DNA of 64,000 nucleotides from Brevipalpus yothersi (GCA_003956705.1 QZCP01000009.1:21244-85243), one strand, 5' to 3'. Shown: positions 24,683 through 36,374, counted from the first letter of the stretch. The notes: generated by a model not told the origin, from the sequence alone. Program-made: numbers and translations.

Positions 24683-26092
24683 TGTCGAACTTGAAAAAAT
24701 TTTTCCCGATGGACACATTCGAGGCTGGAAGAGGCTTGAGAGAGATATTCTCTGTGACTGACGAATCATCATGATTAATCATTGATCAGTGTTATCCTTT
24801 ATCACAGCTCAATGTCTTACCATTGCTTTATCCACAGGAAATCGATTTTTCCTGTGAATAAATTCTCTCCCCAGCTAATCAGCCATTGTTTTTCTCTTGA
24901 TTAGGTGTTTTCTCTGTACAACTGTACTCTCTCTCTCTCTCTTCCCGATAGAGAAACATGGAACATGAAACACACACACACACCATACAGACAATAGATT
25001 GTCGAGATAACGGTAGATGAATTGGTAGAGCAATTGCTGATATGGATTACAGAGAGATGAAAAAATAGCCTTTCGATTATGTGGAACATTACCATGTTGT
25101 TGATAGAACGTTGATTGTGGCTGTGTTTCATGTTATAGTTGAGATAAATCACATCGTCTAATCATTCTCATTGTGACTTTCCAGTGTGAAATATTTTTGC
25201 CTCTTTTCTCGAATCATATATACATCTGCTTTCACCCTGTTGAGTCCTCTTTTTAATTGTTTTCCTCTTTCTCTCTTAATTGAACGAGTTTTAGAAACAT
25301 ATTTTTTTCCTCTGTACTTGAATCATCATCTTTGAGCTTATCAATCGAGATAATCTTGAGGAAAAGTTTCTGTGTGTACAAGAATTTTCCTAGGATTTTC
25401 TGTTGATCTCCCTGAACTTGAAATTCGTTTCACTCCCATATTCTTATTACTTGCTCCCATATTTTTTTTCTTCTATTTTGATTACATTGGCTAGTTTTAA
25501 TTGTAATAATCAAACTTCACTCAAAAACTCATAGATAGACATTAGATATTGAAGTAATCCGACAAGATATCAGTCTTCCATTTTACTTCACTCGATATCT
25601 TTTTTTCTTCTTCTCGAAGTTTATCTTGCAATCCAAGAAAAAAAAAGTAGACATACATAAGTTACTTTGACCGGAAAAATTTTCAGTCATTTAAAACTGC
25701 TAATTAAATCAACATTATCAATTATCACCAACAATAACAAGTGATCAGTTTTCCTTTGCTACTTGTCTTGCACTCTTATACCATCAACACTTCTCGGCCT
25801 CTGTTATTACATCATAATCAACGATCTTTCTGTTTATTATTATTATTATTATTGTTGTCATCTTTCTGATTGGTGTGTTTCTGAATATTATTAACATTCA
25901 AGTCAATTTGTCAAATATTTTGACTTTGAGAGTAATTTGATTTGATTGTGTGTGTGTGTTGATATCTCTTTACTTTGATATATCCTTTCACTATTACCCT
26001 TCACTTTACTTCCTCTCGTTACCACTCTATCAATATTTTCCCTTGATTGACCTTTGAATTAATCGTGAAAATCAAAATATAACTATACAAAA

Positions 26093-29000
26093 ATGAAGCC
26101 AGCACGTCGAGTCAGTTCTGAGAGTCGTTTAGATCGTCATTTGATACGAAATTTAAAATATCTCGAAGAAACCCCACTACTTAGGCCACAAGTGCCCAAG
26201 TATTTTGAATCAAACAGTGTGGAGATCAAAATTGAAGATCCTTGCAATAATAAGACATCATCATACTATTCTCATCATCTACAGACGACTGGTTGTATAA
26301 ATAATTCGAAAAATAGTACCCACAATACGATTAAAGATTCACCATATGTCACCAAGCTGCCACCATCACCACCCTCATCGGGTGATTCAACATTATCATC
26401 AACTGAACAAGTGGCCCGATCAAAAGTGAAATTTACAAATCAACAAAAATGGATATTATTGTGTTTATGTTTGGTAGATTTTTCTGCCTTTGCATCCATG
26501 TCCATAATAGCACCTTTTTTTCCATACGAAGTGTCCCTACGTGGTCAAAGTACTTACATATCGGGCCTCATTTTTTCTGTCTACTCAATAACGGTTGTTT
26601 TCTCATCGGCAATATTTGGACGACTGAGTCCATACATTGGTCCACGATTAATGTTAATTGTGGGAATATTTATATCGGGGACAGCGAACATTGTGTTCGG
26701 CCTATTGGATTATATGAATAATGATACAGCGTTTATAGTGTTGTGTTTTGTGGTTCGAATTATTGAAGCTCTTGGTGCTGCATCATTTAATACCGCTAGT
26801 TTGATATATATATTCGAAATGTTTCCCGACAATATTGGCTATGTATTCGGTTTAACAGAGACGTTCACCACACTAGGAACCACTGTTGGCCCAGCACTTG
26901 GAGGCTTATTGTATAGCTGGATGGGCTATGGTACACCATTTTACGTGCTGGGCACGTTTGCCTTTCTTACATTGCCAATGATATGTGTTAAAGTGCCTCG
27001 AATAAGCAGTAAGTTTTGTTGTGTTGATTATCAATTTTCATTGATAGTCTCAATTAATTGTCACCATCAATTTGATGATTGATAAATTCCCACCTTCTCA
27101 CTTCTCTCTCATTCTATCGTAACTAACGATATTTCACAAACACACACGCACACAAAACTTATACTAACTATCATATAACTTAACGATTTCATCATCTTCA
27201 CCTCTTTTCTTTTGATTATCTATTCAGATACATCGAAAGGTGGACCCGAGATCTATTCTCCCATGAAAAATGTTCTTCTTCTTCCTCCTCTTATTTTTCC
27301 TCCTTTTTCTTCGTTAAATTTCTCAAATTTTCCTATTTCATATCTCACCTCAAAGTGCAAATTTATTCTCTTATCCGTTTTGAAGATCTTTCACTCCGGC
27401 TTCTCTTTCTCCATGTCTGTCTCTGGTGCCTCTGTAAGATAGTGAATATCAGTCTCATTTGCCCTTTGACCTCTTTCATTGAGCTTTTCTCTTGTTGATG
27501 ATGCTCTGTGTGCAGTTTGATCCTGAATTTAACCGAAACTTCACCATGCTAGTTATTATTTTCCAGAGAGAGTAGTTTTTTCTCCACAATCCATGTGACT
27601 TGACTTTAGCTGATTAACTCTTCACCTGGCTATCGTTTCTGATAGGTTCTATGGTAACTTATCATTTTGAACAATTGGCTATACACCAAAACATACCGTA
27701 CCGTTAGATAGGATGTTAATTCAATAGCTCTACAGGTTTAACATCGATAAATGAGATGTTTTTTTTCCATTAAACAATAGAGGCTATTTGATTCATGCAT
27801 TCAAGATGTTTTCCATTTGGCTAAAAACAATGTCTTTCACGGGCTCTTCTCATGATCATGACAATATTGGCTGATGCAGGAAAATTAGAAAGTTTTTTGA
27901 GAGAAGGAGAGAGATGATTATTGAAAAGTTCCTCCTCTTGTAATAATCCATCGACAGACCTCATGTTCATATCTGCTTCAGAAGTTTCTTAAGGGTCACT
28001 AAAAATTTTCGTAATTGATGATTGAACTTCTGTAGCCTTGATATTACGGTAGAAGTACTTATTTGCAAGGTGATTTTGGGCCTCAAAAGGTAATAATCTG
28101 ATCATTATTGACAGGAAATTTCTAAATCAGTGAATTTCAGGCCCTGGGAAGAGTACGATACCGTAAGCAAGAGCCGTTAAATTGATTTTTGAGGTTCATA
28201 TCAAATCGTTTCGATTTGACTTGATTGAGGTAGCTGATATCGGAAAAAAGTTCATTAGGAGCCTCAGTTGATGTGCCATTAGCAGAACCACAATAATTGT
28301 TGGATATACAAAACTTTTGAATGATTTTCGATTGAAATATACAGAATTTTCCGACTTCAATCCTCATCCGACTGTAATAAGCCTATTTGCTAAGCACTTT
28401 CTGCATGAATCACTCTACTCTTTCAACGGTATATATCGGCATAGATATGAAGAGGAAAAATGTTCACACCCATTTGATATGCTCTTAAAGGTACTCGAAA
28501 AAGGCTGTCCAAAGGTCACACTAAGATTCCAAAGAAGGTCGATTGATATTACCTTCGGCAAGGCACACATTCTCTCTTCCTCAACCCTTTTGTGTTGTGT
28601 ACTCGAGAAAGAGAGTGAAAGTAATACAAACACTATGATTGGCAATAGTTTGGTGGACCTTTGGTCTCTCTCTCTCTTTCTCACTACTTTCCTTTAATCA
28701 GATAAAGTTCGATCGTGATTAAAAAAGATTGTATCAATTAATGCTCAGTCAGCGTCTTTGGAATCTCCTCAATCCTTGACTTAGTTCTATGTGGAAAGAT
28801 CAACACTTACTACAATCGTCATACCAAAGTAAAGAGTGTTAGATGAGTAGGAAAATGCCATCGATTAGCTTCCACATTATATTCTTGTGTCACACTGTTT
28901 ACAGATATGTTATTGAACCGGAATTAGTACTTGACCGAAAAAATGTATCTTATTCTTTATCCCTTTTCTCCTACTTCTCCATATTGATTCCAGTGGAATA

Positions 29001-31366
29001 CTTTTTATCAATGCTCTTTCCTTTCTTTCTTCTCTCTTTCTATCTCTTTTTTCCCTCTCCATCCCTCTTTCTTTTTTCTTTCCTCTCCTCTCCTCATCCT
29101 ATTCCATTCCATTCATCATTATACTCTCATTTTTTTCACCTATATTTCTTTGCTCAGATGTCAATGTACCGTTACAAAGGGGTGAGAGAGGAGGAAAGTA
29201 GTAGAAGACAGAGAGAATGCAACTTATCAGAATTCATCAGCTCCACCCTGAATGAAAGGGCTCAAGTGGTGATGAGAGGAATAGATGAAAGAAAAAAAGG
29301 CTGAACAAATGATAATTACAGCCAATGAGAATTAAAATCGATAATGAGCTAGAATAATGTTTAGGAAAATTTCCGAGCATCAAATTTTCCAATGTTTGCC
29401 TCATGATGTGGCTCCAAATAGATATGAATTATTGTTAATTTTATCTTTTTGACCCGATTTGGGCAAATTCCGATGATATACAGAGAGTTCGGTGAAAATT
29501 ACTGAAGAAGAGAGTCAAAATTTATTCATAATTACTCTGAGCAACAAGAATCTTCTCAATCATTTTGATTTTTTCCAAATTTGCCTAGCTATGAGCCCAT
29601 CACTGAAATCTTGAGAATTTTTCGTGAGTCAAATATCCATTTTACATGTATCTGATCAGAACTCTTCACTAGTTAACTTAAATTCCAGTTCATTTGAAAT
29701 ATCTCCATATTTTTCTGAATTTTCTATCCAATCTTCATCGTACATCTCAAGCGTCCTGAGATTTTGTTCATTCTTTTTTTGAATATTAACGTATCATTTC
29801 CTCTCCATTCTCCAAGTTCTTAGATCAAGAAGAATTTTTATCTCCTATCAAAGATTCACAATCGAATATTTGCCAAAAATATTGCAATCCTGATGATGAT
29901 TAAGAAATATCTCATTCACAAAAATTGATGATTGAGATGTGGAACTGCAAGCCATCCTTCGTTGACACATCCACTTGCATCCCTGGAAGTCCGTAAATGG
30001 TCGGAAAGGGAAAAGTAAGGGATCTAAGATGATGTGAGAGGTATTCATCCACATTAACATATTATCTCTCTATCTATCTCTATCTCTCTCTTCCTTTTTT
30101 TCCCATCTATTTGAAATGCAAAAAAAACAAAAAGAAAAACTTGTCCGGTATTTTGCGTAATTCTTTTCTCGTTAAAAGAAAAATATTTGATACACTTTAT
30201 GTATACATGTATGCATATTTTCTTTTTGAGAATTTTGAATCCTAATCACAGGGAACATCCATAGTGTGGAGAATAGTCCGTATCCTACCGGGCGATGGAA
30301 GTGAATCGATTCACAAGAAGTCTCAACTTTTCTCTATGGTCAATCAATTAATTGATCCACTTTGACTAATTACTCTTTTTTATTTTTCTTTACACCCACA
30401 TCAATTGTTTTGGAATTGGCGATAACGCTCACATCTACACACACTTCCTCTTCTTCTCCATATTCTCCCACTTCTATCATGCAAAACTTTGTCCCTCTGG
30501 AATGTCAATTGTCTTTCAACTTTGGCTCTTGGATGCTTACATCTGAATTTGTCTAACTGTAAACTGTGTCCATCTTCACTGTCTTCTCTTCTTCTTCTTC
30601 TTCTTCTATTCTCCTTCTTCTTCACCTTGAAGCTGGTAAACGAAGTCGAGAAACAAATGCCACCTACTTTGGCCTACTAAGAATTCCGAAAGTAGCCATA
30701 ATATGCATGGTTGTTGTGGTTATATCACAGAGCATTGGATTCTTGGATCCAACATTAGAACCATTCTATCGATCATTAGGTCTTAATGTTAACAGTACTG
30801 CCTTAGCATTCTTTGTACTTTCAGCCACGATTGCCATATTGTTACCAATATTCAGTCGTGTTGCCGATCGTACAGAAAATGAATACACCATGATGTTCAC
30901 CGGTTTGATAATATGTGCAGTTGGTCTACTATTTTTAGGGCCATCAGATTTTCTACCAATTTCACCATCACTCAGCTTAAGTTTATTATCATTAGTAATT
31001 ATTGCCGTAGGATATGCGTTAGCTTTTATACCAACATTCGAAAGTTTACTAGACAGTGCAATTGATCATGGAATGCATGATAATATAGCAACCTATGGAG
31101 TAGTATCTGGACTATGGTCAACCTGCTATGCTGCCGGTGAAGTGACCGGTCCATCATTGGGTGGAGCACTTCTGGAATTTATGCACTTTTCGGCTGCATC
31201 TTCACTAATGGCCTTGTTTTCCATTCTGATGGTAAGTTTCTTCTCCATGAGAATTTGATTGATTGGACGCACTTGTTTGATTGATTTCTTCTTCTCTTTC
31301 AATTTATTCTAGGCGATTGTCACTGGTTTCGCTATGATTTGGAAAGTGAAGAGTCAGTGGAAATAA
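26093..31366 (+). CDS. SLC18B1: SLC18B1-like major facilitator transporter
   Basis: Exons 26093..27008, 30633..31231 and 31313..31366 (phases 1 and 0) give 522 residues. The family exports polyamines or related amines from the cytosol into vesicles by proton exchange. Residues 1-118 are a hydrophilic tail absent from the shorter vertebrate protein (about 456 residues). The first membrane bundle follows: segments near 119-144, 155-177, 184-205, 212-241, 248-276 and 281-300, with the RLSPYIGPRLM loop between segments 2 and 3 and ETFTTLGTTVGPALGGLLY in segment 5. After a cytosolic loop, the second bundle starts at LRIPKVAIICMVVV with IGFLDPTLEPF, then AFIPTFESLLD and EVTGPSLGGALLEF, which parallel SLC18B1 closely. 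The C-terminus is short (WKVKSQWK). The 3.6-kb intron lies between the two bundles; its acceptor follows a CTT-rich tract. SLC18A monoamine and acetylcholine transporters are more distant alternatives. Substrate specificity is not readable from the sequence. Confidence 0.85.
27009..30632 (+). other. large intron of the SLC18B1-like gene, with an optional exon
   Basis: 3.6 kb between the two six-helix halves. At 27228 a good acceptor (tattcag) opens a phase-compatible segment that either reads to a stop at 27442 (alternative truncated end) or could act as a 12-base microexon (27228-27239) if the weak GTGGAC donor is used. Direct joining of 27008 to 30633 already gives the expected protein, so I did not include it. 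No nested gene was recognised. Confidence 0.35.
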
Positions 31367-32308
31367 ACTTTTTTCTGAGAGAGATTTCGTCAAGAAATTT
31401 CTCCATCAATTTCGTGTAAACGTTTCAAAAACTCATCAACTCGATTTGTCAATCATCCTTGTTAATTTTTTCAACCAATTTTTCATACACATTAGCTCAA
31501 CTTATTGCTGTTATTGATATATACTCATCATCCAATTACTCACATTAACACCTCTAGAGGTTGAGCTTATTTCAACTTCAAATATCCTTACCTATTTCTA
31601 TGAATGAATAATAATCACACAAAATAACCACTTTTACTCATGATTCCTCTCTGAATTCTAGTGAATTCAAATCATCATTATGTTAGATCGGATACTCACA
31701 CACATGAATGTATAATAGAACTTAACTTTCGTCAAATATAACTAATCTAAAAAAATCTGAAAATTTTTCATCAAATTCGATTTCCTTATAAATACAAGTG
31801 ATCGACGATAAACATACTGAAACGATAAAACACTTTCCATCGAATTTCAAGATTTCACGGATTCGAGGTTGATTCATAGTTGAACAATTGCAAAGACCAT
31901 GATATGGCAACATTAATGTGGCATAAAAATTAAACTGATCCACCACTATAAGATGTGACAATGCTTCACCATAAAACATCACTAAAATTCTTATAAAAGC
32001 ATCTCTTTGGATAGAAAGCAATTCTGATTCCAAATAGTATTCGTGAAATTCTAAAAAAGTTCAGATCGAAATCGTCCAACAAGTTTGAACTTTCTTTGAA
32101 TGATGCAACAACTTTCATCACAGCGCAAGCTCAATCATTATTATTGTGTTTTTTCAACAAGCAAGCATGTTGATTGTTTTGAAATTGAAAGCATGTTTGG
32201 TATCGGTTGTGTGTATTATCTGATGCACATGATGTTTTTGTGAAAATTTGTTTCAATTGATATCGGTATGATTATGTAATTGATTGTATTTTTGGAGTGT
32301 TTCCAATA
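31367..32308. promoter_or_regulatory. SLC18B1-IBA57 intergenic region with IBA57 promoter
   Basis: 942 bases. The first part should be the transporter 3' UTR. Near the end, two direct copies of AAGCATGTT at 32163-32171 and 32189-32197 lie about 110-145 bases before the IBA57 ATG. The 14-mer GCAAGCATGTTGAT at 32161-32174 is identical to 8753-8766 upstream of UTP6. A minus-strand open frame at 31722-32033 lacks any recognisable feature. Confidence 0.4.
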
Positions 32309-33445
32309 ATGTCACCTATTGGCTTCAAAGTTTGCCAATTGACCAATCGAAGTCTCATCAATATCGGTGGTCGAGATGCTTTCAGTTATGTGCAAACTTT
32401 TACCACATGTGATCTGAGGCAAGCTGCTCCTACTGTGTATGGCTTGATGGTTAATGCTGCCGGTAAAACCATGGCCGATTTGATGTGTTATGTGATCAAT
32501 GGTAATCCAGCTGAAAGACAATTAGCATTAACTGCAGTGGCATACCAGAGGTTCGGTATTGATGGTGAACCGAGCGATAGTTTACTGCTGGAATGTGATT
32601 CGAAATTGGCTGAACCAGTGAGAAAGACATTGTTTACCTACAAAATTCGTCGACAAGTGACCACAACTCATGCGCCTGAATATAAATTGTTCAGCTTGTT
32701 TCCTGATGTAAATAGCGTATCTGAGCTGGTTCAAAGGCCTCTGCCGACAATCGAAGAGATCAAATCAGATGATCTGATCATCACTCGTGATCCACGAATC
32801 GGTCCCATTAGTTATCGAATTTTGTCCAGGCTTGGCCATGATTCGCCCGAATCACTCATTCCTCTTCTATCACACCTTACCTCGGGCTCAATTAAGGACA
32901 CCAATCTTCTTGATTATCATCTGTTCAGGTATAAACTTGGCATAGCTGAAGGTATGAATGATTATCGGCCCTATGCCATCAGTCCTCTTGATCTTAATGT
33001 TGACTATATGAATGGATATAGTTTAACTAAAGGACAATTTATTGGTAAAGATCAAAGTTCACGCCGAAAATTAAGAGATTTAACGCGCTTACGGCTGATG
33101 CCAGTTGAGATTCTTCTTCCACTTCCGGAAATAAAAGGTCTCAACTTTGGTTTTGCCACTAATATTTTAAATCAAAAAGGTGCCTACATTGGCCTATTCT
33201 TGTCTAGGAAGCAAAATCATGGTCTTGCTTTAATCAATTTAAAGAGAGCAATCAGTAGTAATTTTGAATTGTACCATAAGCAGAGTGGAGCCAAACTTTT
33301 GACCCGTCTTCCGTTTTGGTGGCCACGTGAAACACTTCTTGAGTGTTTCTCTCGTAAGCAAGATGTTTTACCTCCTCCAGGCATTACGAAAATTGGAGAT
33401 GGAACTAGTCAAGAAAAAAATTATAGCTCAGCAAGCTCAAAATAA
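32309..33445 (+). CDS. IBA57: IBA57-like Fe-S cluster assembly protein, hallmark cysteine absent
   Basis: Intronless frame of 378 residues from the ATG at 32309; an in-frame stop at 32258 with no ATG in between fixes the start. IBA57 belongs to the YgfZ/GcvT-like folate-binding family and works in mitochondria with ISCA1/ISCA2 in building [4Fe-4S] clusters. Family features seen: the N-terminal ligand loop near IGGRDAFSYVQTFTT, GLMVNAAGKTMADLM, RYKLGIAEG, SPLDLNVDYMNG and the terminal PFWWP. The motif usually read as KGC(Y/F)xGQE is here KGQFIGKD, so the conserved Cys is Gln243, and the following Gln-Glu is Lys-Asp. There is also no long N-terminal import presequence: the conserved domain starts within about 10 residues. 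The frame is otherwise intact, so this looks like a divergent functional gene rather than a pseudogene, but its activity is uncertain. Confidence 0.82.
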   Translation: MSPIGFKVCQLTNRSLINIGGRDAFSYVQTFTTCDLRQAAPTVYGLMVNAAGKTMADLMCYVINGNPAERQLALTAVAYQRFGIDGEPSDSLLLECDSKLAEPVRKTLFTYKIRRQVTTTHAPEYKLFSLFPDVNSVSELVQRPLPTIEEIKSDDLIITRDPRIGPISYRILSRLGHDSPESLIPLLSHLTSGSIKDTNLLDYHLFRYKLGIAEGMNDYRPYAISPLDLNVDYMNGYSLTKGQFIGKDQSSRRKLRDLTRLRLMPVEILLPLPEIKGLNFGFATNILNQKGAYIGLFLSRKQNHGLALINLKRAISSNFELYHKQSGAKLLTRLPFWWPRETLLECFSRKQDVLPPPGITKIGDGTSQEKNYSSASSK

Positions 33446-33446
33446 A
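33441..33446 (+). terminator. poly(A) signal overlapping the IBA57 stop codon
   Basis: AATAAA at 33441-33446 contains the TAA stop (33443-33445). Cleavage 10-30 bases later would give a very short 3' UTR reaching toward or into the BRD8 3' end. Confidence 0.6.
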
Positions 33447-33450
33447 AATG

Positions 33451-33456
33451 TTTATT
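33451..33456 (-). terminator. poly(A) signal of BRD8
   Basis: TTTATT on the + strand is AATAAA on the minus strand, 33 bases past the BRD8 stop. Cleavage at normal distance would fall inside the IBA57 coding end. Confidence 0.6.
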
Positions 33457-33489
33457 GTTTTTTTTCAATCACAATCGAACGATTTGGAA

Positions 33490-36374
33490 TCAGCTTTCAT
33501 TCACTCTCCGAGGTCGCGGAGCCGGTGTAGGCTGATCTGGCTGAGGTTTTTTGACTTTCACCTTGCTAGGTGTCGGAGGAGCCGGCTGAGGTTCAGTGTC
33601 AGTTGAGGTTCGTTTCCGTCGAGATGAAGAATTAGAAGATGATTCTCTATCCTGGAAAAAATTAGAAAGGTGAGCTTTATAGTGTCAAATGATTATAAGC
33701 GTATGTATTGCTTACGTGAGCGTCAGTTGATGATGTTGATACATTGGTGCGTCTTCCTCGAATTTTCGTGGATGGTGTTGGCGTATCATTCACTGGACTG
33801 GACTTCTGCTGAGTTTCAATGAAATCTTCTATACCTTCGAGAATTTCTTTCTGCATCTCAACAGCCGCTTGGTGAACATCATGATCCACCCTGTTGTACA
33901 TTATGGCATTTTGGAACATCAACATCATATCTCTCTGGAACTCGACTGATGTTCGAATCTGGCCAGTTTCAATTTTTTTCCTAATAGTGGTCAGATCCAT
34001 AGGCTTATAAACGACTGTTGAGTAGCCTTTAGCTTCACTGTCCGTCACAGGATGATGGAATAAATTGGAAAACTTATGAGTTGCAGCCTGTCTCCACAGT
34101 AACATGATAGCTTTCTTCCACATCTTATAACCTTTCTCGTTTTCGATTTCTTCATTTGTACTTGGTGTAGCTACCGGTGCTGGGCTACTGGGAACAGAAT
34201 CAGTTGTTGATAGTGCCTTTCCAAGTGATGGTTTAGGTGTGGCCACAGGTGTTGCTGGGCCGCTTGTACTCAAAAGTGTATTATCACTTGATTCCTCGCT
34301 TAATGGCGCGATTTCTCCAGCAGAGACAGCGGTATTTAGCTTTTTAGCACCCATCAAGGTAGCCTCTGTGGATGGAGGCTCAAGCGTGGTTGGCGTTTTC
34401 TGAGGAAACAAAATTATAGAAAATGATCAATAATTGGATGCTCAAATTGAAGTTGTTATCAATTTTTGACTGATTTGAACTACTACATAAGGAGATCGTG
34501 AAATGATGCTGATGAAAGAATGTGAAAGGACTTACAGCTTTGTTTGACGATGGAGTTTCCTCCTCAGTACTATTCTTTCGATCTTTGGTCAAGCGAACGC
34601 GACCTGATCTTCTAGTCATTGTAGGCGTTGCTGGAGTAGCAGGCGTTCCAGGTCTCTTTCTCTTGGGCCTGGATGCTGATGCATTTTCAGATTTAACTTC
34701 AATAGATGTACTTGGCATAGTTTCATTGGCATCAACTCTGTCTGGACTCGTGACTTTACTTTGAACTTCAACAGGGGTATCCTCAACTGCTTCTTTGGCA
34801 TCAATCTTCTCCTGCTTAACTTCGACTGTTATTACTGGCTGGCTTGGTTCAAGTAGTTTCTCTTTCTTTGATGTTTCAACCTGGACTTGAGATTGGGGAG
34901 CGATTGTAGAAGGAGCTTCTTTTTTAGGCGATTCGACAACCAATTGTACCGATTCCTCGTCGATAGTGACCATTTCAACATCTCCAACATTAGACGATGC
35001 ATCTTTGTTCGTTTTTTCGGAACCATCAATGGTATCAATTTGTTCCTCTTTTTCTTGAGGTAGAATCACAATCTTCTCTTCATGCTGTACCTCTGCAACT
35101 CCAGCTGGATTGATGTGTAGTTTTACAGATGTTGGAGTAGCTTCTTCAAGCAATTTACTCAAAGTGGGTGATGATGTGACAGCATGAGAAGGCGAAGAAA
35201 CTTCTGGTCTAGCAGAGATTTCATTTTCTCTTGATGAAGGAGGATGAGGTTCTACAAATGATGACGAATCTGTTTGAACACTTGGTATAGATGTGGGTGG
35301 ATGTCTGGAAGACGGTGAAGATACTGGAGTCATGGAATTGCTGTGTGATGGAGAAATCCTCTGCTGCATATCTCGGATTGCCATAGGACTTAGAATATTT
35401 GTACAATAAGGACTTGAGCTGGTGGCTGAAGGAGAGGGACTTTGAAGCAATGAGGTGAGTAGTGGAGATGTTGATGGGCTAGAAACAGGAGGTGGAATAT
35501 TTTTCTGTTTCTCGGGGGATTCTTGAAGCTCATTGGCTAGATTTTCAATTTTGATTGAAAGTGAATCTGGTTTGAGAGCCTTCTCCACTTCGGTGAGAGG
35601 TTCCGCTTTTTTACTCTCCGATTCGTTGGGAGTTGTTGGCTGTGATGGAGGTTGAGTGGATTTGGGCTTAGGTGATCTGGAAGCTAAGAGATGTCTATTG
35701 GCTTTAAGCTGAGCCATTTTAGCTTCTCTTTCGAGTAGCCATTTTTTGTGATTTTCTTCTTCGATCTCTTTGTCTTTTTCCTCTTTTCTCATTCGTTCCC
35801 ATATGGCCTTGAGAAAATCTTCGTCTGCTTTTTTAGCTTTTACAGTGTCAATTTCATTTTTGATTTTAAGATTCTCTTCTCTTTCTTTTTTAATTAATTC
35901 ATGGAGTTCATCAATCCGCTTTTTTTGCAACTCTAAAACGATCAAATCTTGAGCTGTACTCTCACCGCGTTCCCCGCGCTTTCGCCTGTAAGTACGACAC
36001 TCTCGATTAGTTTGCAAATGAGAGGGAAAAAAATTGAAAATAAGAACCACTTACTTTGGCTGTTCAACATTTTCAAGCAATTCAGAATACTGGAGGGCAC
36101 AATTTTTCTGTGAAAACCAATCACTTGGTCTTCTTGATTCACCAAAAGGTTTCAACGATCGGCTCACCGAATACCTACAAGTTGAGCGTAAAATGATTTT
36201 ATTATTATTTTACTGTATGAAAAAAAAATTTCCTCAAAATTCAATCAAAACTCACCAATTTTGATCACCAGAACGTAACACAGCACATGCTAAGGCTAAT
36301 TTTTCTCTTGTCGACCACACATCAATAGGTCCTTGTTTAAGCTTAATTCCTGCTGGACACAATTCATCATCCAT
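33490..36374 (-). CDS. BRD8: BRD8, bromodomain subunit of the TIP60/NuA4 complex
   Basis: Five minus-strand exons: 36374..36256, 36174..36055, 35985..34536, 34399..33716 and 33651..33490, all GT-AG with introns of 81, 69, 136 and 64 bp, give 844 residues. BRD8 is a nuclear chromatin reader in the TIP60 histone acetyltransferase complex. Residues 17-80 form the conserved N-terminal SANT-like region (VWSTREKLALACAVLRSGDQ, RPSDWFSQKNCALQYSELLE) followed by PKRKRGERGE. A charged coiled coil follows to about residue 160. The centre is a long Ser/Pro/Thr-rich disordered part with a basic patch RPKRKRPGTP. The bromodomain is near residues 653-760 (WKKAIMLLW, YKPMDLTTIRKKIE, FQRDMMLMFQNAIMYN), with the acetyl-lysine-binding Asn732 kept. 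The C-terminus is basic and Pro-rich. Only one bromodomain is present, as in the usual BRD8 isoform. It ends 44 bases from IBA57 and is divergent from the Sidestep-like gene. Confidence 0.93.

Larger units (their letters stand above)
20432..26092. other. gene-poor region before the SLC18B1-like gene
   Basis: About 5.6 kb of AT-rich DNA with ATC-rich and GA/CT tracts. The one exon-like segment seen (23655-23750) is listed separately. No tRNA, transposon or known gene was recognised. The last few hundred bases, T-rich with a TATTATTATT run and a GTGTGT run, should include the promoter and 5' UTR of the transporter. Confidence 0.4.

Noticed and set aside
27228..27442. Constitutive second exon of the transporter
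   Set aside because: Full inclusion up to 27432 breaks the phase, and the encoded Pro/Phe/Ser-rich peptide has no counterpart in the family. Kept only as a possible alternative exon.
28843..29304. 153-codon hydrophobic open frame
   Set aside because: Phe/Ser/Leu-rich translation of a CT/TTC-rich tract within the transporter intron; no domain, no splice context, no recognisable similarity.
26093..31366. Vesicular monoamine or acetylcholine transporter (SLC18A)
   Set aside because: The conserved GFLDPTL and AFIPTFESLL stretches and the short C-terminus fit SLC18B1; the long luminal loop typical of SLC18A is missing.
31722..32033. 103-codon minus-strand open frame before IBA57
   Set aside because: No ATG at its beginning, no recognisable domain, and it overlaps the likely 3' UTR of the transporter gene. 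Not excluded, but unsupported.
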